Source: Siderastrea radians
Taxonomy: Eukaryota; Cnidaria; Anthozoa; Scleractinia; Rhizangiidae
Assembly: GCA_964017195.1 (NCBI GenBank)
Contig: OZ024889.1
Span: forward strand, 55,876,074-55,940,073
Length of the DNA: 64,000 nucleotides
Direction of reading: 5' to 3'
Shown here: one piece after another, positions 57,799 through 64,000 of the stretch
How positions within the stretch are numbered: the first letter of the stretch is position 1
How the letters are laid out: every line of letters starts with the position of its first letter
Notes under the pieces: model-generated
What the model saw: only the letters and a program-made list of their open reading frames with translations
The model's database searches: none
What the model was told of the DNA's origin: nothing
Made by a program: the position numbers and the translations under genes

Positions 57799-58178
57799 AA
57801 TGAATGGACAAACGAACAAACGAACGAACGAACAAACGAACGAAAGAACAAAGGAACGAAAGAACGAAAGAACGAAAGAACAAAAGAACGAAAGAACGAA
57901 CGAACGAATGAACGAATGAACAAATGAACGGATGAACGAATGAACCAAAGAAAGAATGAACGAATGAACGAGTGAACGAATGAACGAATGAAAGAGTGAA
58001 CGAGTGAACGAATGAAAGAATGAACGAATGAACGAATGAACGAATGAACGAATGAACGAATGAATGAATGAATGAATGAATGAAATGAAATGAATGCATG
58101 AATGAATGAATGAATGAATGAATGAATGAATGAATGAATGAATGAATGAATGAATGAATGAATGAATGAATGAATGCA
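57799..58178. repeat. GAAC/GAAT tetranucleotide microsatellite, about 380 bp
   Basis: The left part is mainly GAAC and GAAA units, and the right part is an almost pure GAAT run broken once by GAAATGAAATG. The two minus-strand open frames of 140 and 149 codons here (FIHSFIHSF repeats) are products of the repeat, not genes. Confidence 0.95.
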
Positions 58179-61037
58179 ACTGACAGCATAGCTGTATCAT
58201 CATTAGCCTGTTCACCCATGCAGAACAGCTTTTCGATGTAAGTTCAGCTATTATATTTTGCAGCTTGACTACTCACGCGACCCAAATCGCAGAGCGGCTA
58301 CCATGTCATGTAAATTTCAGCTCAAATGAGCGACTTGGAGTCATGCTATGTCAGTCTGTAATTTTTCTTCTCAATAGAATGGAACAGTCGCTGATTTTGC
58401 ATTTTGACTGACTCGTTATAGTGTTTCCATATGATCGGGGAGTTTATTTGCCCAGGGAGCACCAGGGAAACCTTAACAAATATTCAAAGTTCAACCAAAA
58501 CAAATTAATGCAAAGCGTGTTTTTTCTAAAAGGTCTTCTAACTCACTTATATTTCAGTTATGTCATAGTTCGTGCCCTTAACGTCAACTATGGTTATATA
58601 GTATCGCTTCAATGTTAGTTAATGTTTAAACTTTACAAATAAGGTAACTGGACTTCCAGTCCAAGGAACAGTTCTGGAGTGAACGTGGCAGAAGTCAGAA
58701 GTTCTCACTTGGTTGCATTTTGCGCCAATTTGCACAATTTTCTCAGGATGCGTTCCTCTTAGATAATTAATCCATTGTCAGATTCAGTCGATTCGGTTGT
58801 TTAGATTTTTTGTGCTAAGTTGAACAAAGAATCTGAACAGATATCAATTCATGTTTGTTTACACCGTGAAAAAAGGCGTGTTGATTAAAATGGTCCAAGA
58901 TCTATTAAGCCCCACGAAATGGAACGCAAACCACGAAACCACATTCCGGCACGGAGATGAAAGATTCACCTCCGTACGCGTACATGCGTGGTTCAGATTG
59001 CAATGCTAGGTTTGATTTGCTTCTTAGAAATCATAAGCGAAATGAAAAATCGAATTTTTGATCGCAAAATAACAAACTACAACTTTTAAAAGATTCGTTC
59101 CTAGTTGTTGACATTCACAGCCTATTTGAATATTCTGACCTCCCACGCTTAGCGAAGCGTTGAAACTTAACAACTGTATACTAAGGAGCAGAAAAAGGAA
59201 CTGACTGATACTGATGGAAGTTACACCATGCATTTTCAGTTGATTTTCGGCTCCTTATCCAAGCATTGTTTATTTTGTTTCAGTTGGGGATAATCGATTC
59301 AATGCTACAAATGAATATCCGTGCTAGTTAATGTCCGGGTATCCGCCGGCATAAGTCTTTGACAACAAACTGGCAGGATAGAGGAGTGCGTGTTTGGTTG
59401 ACAGAAATCAAGGAATTCCAGCAATGCCGTGTCGCTTTCCGGCGAAGCCGCATTTCAAAAGAAAATATAGTAAGGATTGATGGTCGAAAGGAAGCAAATA
59501 TTGGCTACTCAGGGCGCGGTGGAAAGACGTCGACAAAACTGTATTGAAAAACTACATGCATGGTTTGTCCCCCCTTTGCGCTTTGGACAGCTGGTAATTC
59601 AGTTGCAGGTATAACCGTAGTGTACATATTATTAGTATTATTATAGAAAACTTCAATGAAGTTACCTTTGCACTTGAACTTTGCATGAACGTACATTTGA
59701 TGACTTGTAGATCTTAGATGTCAGTTCAAAGTGGACAAATTTAACTAATTGATCCTTGCATGATTCTCATTATAAATTCAAATGATGGCAGAAGGAGAAC
59801 CAATCAAAGTGTTTGACTTATAGACTGTCACTGACGTGCCAGGAGTAAGGTACGATTTCCCTCCAAAAGATAGAGCGACTACATATTTTAGCGTTTAGAC
59901 ATGATAAAGAGGATATATGAAATCAAACAATTCGGTTTAGCAAATTGGTTCTGACTCTATCTGATAGTCGCTACAGGCCATGTGCACGTTTGGAGCTGCC
60001 ATAAATAAACTGAGCACTGGTTATAGCCTATGATATGCTCAGTTAACCTTAAAAGGTATTTCTTTTGTTATTCCTCGCAAACTGTTCTAATTATCTGCAG
60101 TCTTGACTGATAGTATATATGAGCAAAGTGTTGAAAAAATAACCAATGCATAGAGCAGAAAAGTGATTTTTGACTTTCTATGTCGCCGCTCAGGTCCATT
60201 TTTTTTCAACTTTCCATAATTTTCTGGCGAAATGTCTTCTTTAAATTGTTGATCTTAAAATATTGTGATATATAAAGGTTTATACAATAACTGAAGATAA
60301 TGTACGTGCTGTGATTGGTCAGTACCTATTGATTACTACACCAGCTCAAGTGTGTTAAGGCTTGACCAGGCTGGTAACTTGACATATTTTTATTTGAGGA
60401 TGAAACATTTGTCCATTCTTCCTGAAACTTGGTGAGTAGTTTGGTATCGTTATTATTAGTATTTTTATGACATTATTCACTGGACGTTTTTTTCACGTGA
60501 CTTAAAAATGACTTTTAACGGTGGAAATATTTACTTAAGAATGGGGAACAGAAGCTTCCTGATATTCATCTTTTTGCTTCCTCGTTCAATGACTCTTAGT
60601 ATAGGCTTCATCACTCCGCTATTTAATCGTGTCCATGTGTTAATGGAAGCGGTCAATTTTTGAAAACAGGTCACATGTCATGCTAAACGTCAAAATATCT
60701 TCAAATATAAATGGCTTATACCATCTTAAAAGGCGGAGATACATTAGCATGATACTACTGGGCATTTTAATGACACAAGTTCTCCAAATTTTTAAGTGCT
60801 AGCGTTCCCTATTTCAAAAAACACGTTTTATGACGTCATCAACCAAGGAATCTCACGTGATACTTGAAAGACTTTCATTTGATCAGAACAGTCAAACAAT
60901 TATTAACTGAAACTGGTGTGGTGGGGATAAGTTACTTTAACCACAGAAAACGGAAGGTCTCGAAAATCTCTGCTGGGGGTCGTTTAAGGAAAATCAACCA
61001 AGCCTTAAGTTACTTGAGAGTAAACCACATGGAAAAC
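58179..61037. other. About 2.9 kb, no assignable gene
   Basis: Only short open frames. A minus-strand frame from ATG 59233 starts with a signal-peptide-like stretch (ISQFLFLLLSIQLLSFNASL), followed by a weak donor-like GGGAG|GTCAG. It could be a first exon, but no partner exon was found. Confidence 0.35.
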
Positions 61038-61462
61038 GGCCGTATTTATACTAGAGGACGTCTAAGACGTCTGAGACGTCTTAGACGTCTAGTATAAATA
61101 CGGGAAATAAGGCAGACGCATTAAACGTCTGACGAATTAAACATCTGAAGTTAAGTGCGTCTGATCGACGCCAATGTACATGTATTTGAATAGGTTAGGA
61201 CTGAGCTGGATGCACGGCTTAACATGGAGAAGGTTAAAGAAGATCACAAGAAAGGAAGGCAAAGACTGGAAAGGCGGTCCATTCCGAAGCTCAGGGTGAA
61301 GTACAAAGGGAGGAAAAATTAGAGCCCAGTCCCTTGTTTGAAAAAAATCTTGTATTTTGTCACCCCAAAGTTAAGTGCGTCCCGTATTTATACTAGTCGC
61401 ACTTAACAGCCAGACGTTTAATGCGTCTGCCGTCTAAGACGTCCTCTAGTATAGATATGGCC
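61038..61462. mobile_element. 425-bp MITE related to the element at 408-845
   Basis: Ends GGCCGTATTTATACTAGAGG and the inverse CCTCTAGTATAGATATGGCC. An inner pair (CTAGTATAAATACGGG / CCCGTATTTATACTAG) and stacked palindromes of GACGTCT units lie between. Flanking AAC and AAT are close to a 3-bp duplication. The shared ATTTATACTAGA terminus and size make it a member of the family seen at the window start. Confidence 0.8.
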
Positions 61463-61480
61463 AATGTAGTTATTATATAA

Positions 61481-61639
61481 AAGCAATATACCACACATTT
61501 CTATGGTATATGGGCTCAATAAACCGCTTGGGATGTACGAAACACACTCGAAAAGTTTGTAAATCTCTTCTTGTGTTCTTCCAACATCCCGCGTGGTTTT
61601 TTGAGCCAGTAAACCATAGAAATGTGTGGTATATTGCTT
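61481..61639. mobile_element. 159-bp hairpin MITE
   Basis: The outer 27 bases (AAGCAATATACCACACATTT on) are perfectly inverted at 61613-61639, and a further 33 bases pair at about 70 percent (GGCTCAATAAACC, GGGATGT). It lies 18 bp from the preceding MITE. Confidence 0.85.
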
Positions 61640-63539
61640 AAATAAGGAGACAAGGTAAATGCGACCACAATCCGTACGTTAATGTCACTTTAATCATCAA
61701 AAGAGCTTCTAATTGATTCTCATAAGTGGGAAATATATTAGAATGCAATTGTTAACAAAAGTTCTGTTTTAATAACAAACTTTAATGCCATCTTTGAGAT
61801 TAAAAAAAACATTCTTCCTTTGCTAGTCTATGTATAGTAGAAATCGTTGAGGCAAATTGCGTGTTTTGGGTTCAGTTGAATAACGCAAACTGGCCATAGG
61901 ATTTAAAATTGTCGGGATAATCTAAACATTGAACCTCAGAAGCTATTTATTTCGTTATGCTTCGTATCCTGCACGCAAATGACTCTGCGCTTTTCCTTCC
62001 TGCGTAAGCAAAGCCCCGTATGCACGAAGTCCATTTAAATACAGTTGTCTGTAATCTCGACTATCAAAAGCGCGAAAAGGAAAAATATATACTAACAGGG
62101 CAGAAAAGTGTACCGACTAATGAAAAACCACTTCTTCAGGTTCAGCCATTGTGATTTACTGTTCAATTACTAACGTATTCTTACATATAATTATAATATT
62201 AAACAAATATAATATAACCCGAATAAAATCGCGAGGCGGCTTCCTTTGTTATGCAGTTTTCAGACTCATTTCGATTTAGAGTCACGCTTCGTCTCAGTTT
62301 AGATTAAACCCGCTGAAGATACTTTGGAGTCCCATGTTGACTGACTCGTTGCAAAGTGGTCACATTGTCGGAAACTGTGGCAGAACATTCCAATGACAAA
62401 AATATTTAAAATGACATTTCTTTTTATCGTACTGTCCCTGTTAGATTATATGGAGGCATGCATGAATGACGATTCTTAATTAAAATGCATTAAAACTTTT
62501 TCCAAACGGCTTGGCGTAAATGGCACAATTGTGGCAAATTAAAAAATGAAACCATTTAGGACTAGCACTAATTTACGTTAATTTTGTATTTGGGCTTGAC
62601 ACTACATGGTAAGAGCACCTTAAAACTAGCCACACATGCGAATTTCAGAGTTATGTAATGCCTAAATGAGAAGGCATAGGTCAACATATTTCAAAATTTG
62701 GAGGACTTTTGTATGACGGTCGTGGATACCGACCTTGGATACCGACGTTCAGGTTCACTTTTGTCCCTTAGTTTTGAATGGCTCTCTCCAGACTCCCTTT
62801 CAAGTGATGTCGACGGTTGTTCGAGCCAAATACATTGAAATTATAAACAAAAACTGCGAGTTGGTCATGCATTCAGCTATAAGCCAGCAGACCGAAACTT
62901 GATTGTGCTGTTCGCGTAGACTACACGTTTATTATTTCAGCAAAATATTCGTAAAGATCATAACACGTATTGTCCAAGCCGATGGGCACCACTTTGCAAG
63001 AAATATTTTGTGATTCAAACGAATTCCTTATAATGTTTGCATCTAGTGCTAAGACCGTAACTTTCCAGTGAAATAGAATCGTCTGTATACGTACTGCTTG
63101 ATTGATCAACTGTTTTATGGAAAGCAACATCATTGCCATTGTCAGATACTGGGCAACTAATAGCTGATAGTTTCCACCAAAACAAATATTAAAATAAATA
63201 AATAAACGAAATCGTGCTGTTAGCCTTTTACAATCATATTTGTCATCGAGTGAATGGATTGTCTCATGGAAAATTTTCAGCACTCCTACGATCGAGTGAA
63301 AACTGAAAACGAAATGGTCGGATACTACACAACACTCTGTAAATAAGTGTAATAATTAATAGCCTTTGAGGAATACATATACTTCGATAAACGTTTTGTC
63401 GCGATTAACGACGCCATCTTGGAGAGGTAGCCAAGAAATTGGATGCGAGGCTACCAATTTGGCTGTAAGTTTCTCAGCTTGACGCGTCCTACACATGTTA
63501 CGTCCATGCTTTGACATCTTTGTTATTTATTATTACTTA

Positions 63540-63540
<1 letters not shown>
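61640..63540. other. About 1.9 kb, no assignable gene
   Basis: A 120-codon minus-strand frame (62921-63283) has no domain I recognise and no supporting splice or promoter signals. Otherwise only short frames. Confidence 0.4.
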
Positions 63541-63584
<44 letters not shown>

Positions 63585-63631
63585 GTCATCATCATTATTA
63601 TTATTATTATTATTATTATCATTATTATTAT
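63541..63631. repeat. CAT/TTA trinucleotide microsatellite
   Basis: CAT units (about 18, with one variant CGT) pass into TTA units (about 10). The overlapping poly-Ser open frame is an artefact. Confidence 0.95.
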
Positions 63632-64000
63632 TGCGGAACATTAAACGTCTGCTTGACGCAGTCAACAGCAACAGCAGGAGCAACAACAACTGCTTTACAA
63701 CGACGAAAGCAACAACAGCGTTAAAATTTTACTAAACCGGGGCCTTTTCAAACATCGAACTGTTCATCTGCCGTATCTGTAGACGCAAAAGAATAATATA
63801 GTTATTGTTTTGGCTGCCTTGCATTAAATGTGGCAAATGATGTTTTGATTGGATGGAAAACGTAATCATTATCTTAACTTCGAGTTGGTAGAAACATCAT
63901 AGAAGTAGAGACGTTCGAAAAAATTCAACATTTTTGTTGAATATGAAATATTTTAAACTTTATTTTAATAGTAGCCGGTAAACCTACGGATATTAAAATC

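Noticed and set aside
57770..58219. Minus-strand open frames of 140-149 codons with FIHS repeats
   Set aside because: They are read entirely through the GAAC/GAAT microsatellite, whose composition has no stops in those frames.
62921..63283. 120-codon minus-strand frame as a gene
   Set aside because: No recognisable domain, and no supporting signals around it.
63511..63735. Poly-Ser open frame
   Set aside because: Product of the CAT/TTA microsatellite.
1..64000. CRISPR arrays, tRNA or rRNA genes
   Set aside because: The regular repeats are directly adjacent satellites or microsatellites without unique spacers, and no tRNA cloverleaf boxes or rRNA-like sequence were noticed.

Overview
The window reads as nuclear DNA of an animal, most likely an anthozoan cnidarian and perhaps a stony coral. 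It is AT-rich with short host exons, GT-AG introns, a Penelope-type GIY-YIG relic, a Tx1/L1-like LINE, a Helentron and many small inverted-repeat transposons. No organelle, bacterial or viral genes, rRNA, tRNA or CRISPR arrays were seen. The organism call is inference from element and gene families.

Layout. 1-0.9 kb: end of a Penelope-like element cut by a 438-bp MITE with a 3-bp target duplication. 1-9.8 kb: mostly non-coding, with one possible signal-peptide exon and a long hairpin. 9.8-10.1 kb: a MITE with AATC duplications. About 10.9-27.2 kb: a decayed Helentron (2A motif, cysteine protease-like region, basic repeats, zinc fingers, HUH Rep, PIF1-like helicase, endonuclease). It is split at 11.64 kb by an 8.2-kb element. 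That insert has perfect 28-bp terminal inverted repeats, two inverted arrays of about 20 copies of a 27-bp repeat, and candidate genes diverging from about 15.3 kb. 28.4-31.3 kb: a 2.9-kb element with GC-rich terminal inverted repeats. 32.1-37.9 kb: a 5'-truncated LINE whose ORF1 carries a TTAA-type MITE.

39.5-52.3 kb is a tandem array of four copies (A-D) of a small two-exon gene for a secreted, basic, cysteine-containing peptide. B and C look intact, A is an orphan second exon and D a first exon with a lost start codon. A 1.38-kb element with 9-bp duplications sits between B and C. 53.4-55.1 kb holds the best ordinary gene, a two-exon battenin (CLN3)-like transporter on the minus strand. 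56.3-56.8 kb has a Crypton-type N-terminal fragment ending at a perfect 104-bp palindrome. The rest to 64 kb is microsatellites, two adjacent MITEs and sequence without a recognisable gene.

Two MITE insertions (408-845 and 32,228-32,873) can be placed to the base because removing the MITE and one target copy restores the reading frame of the host element. The peptide array and the 8.2-kb insert are the parts most likely to be undescribed.
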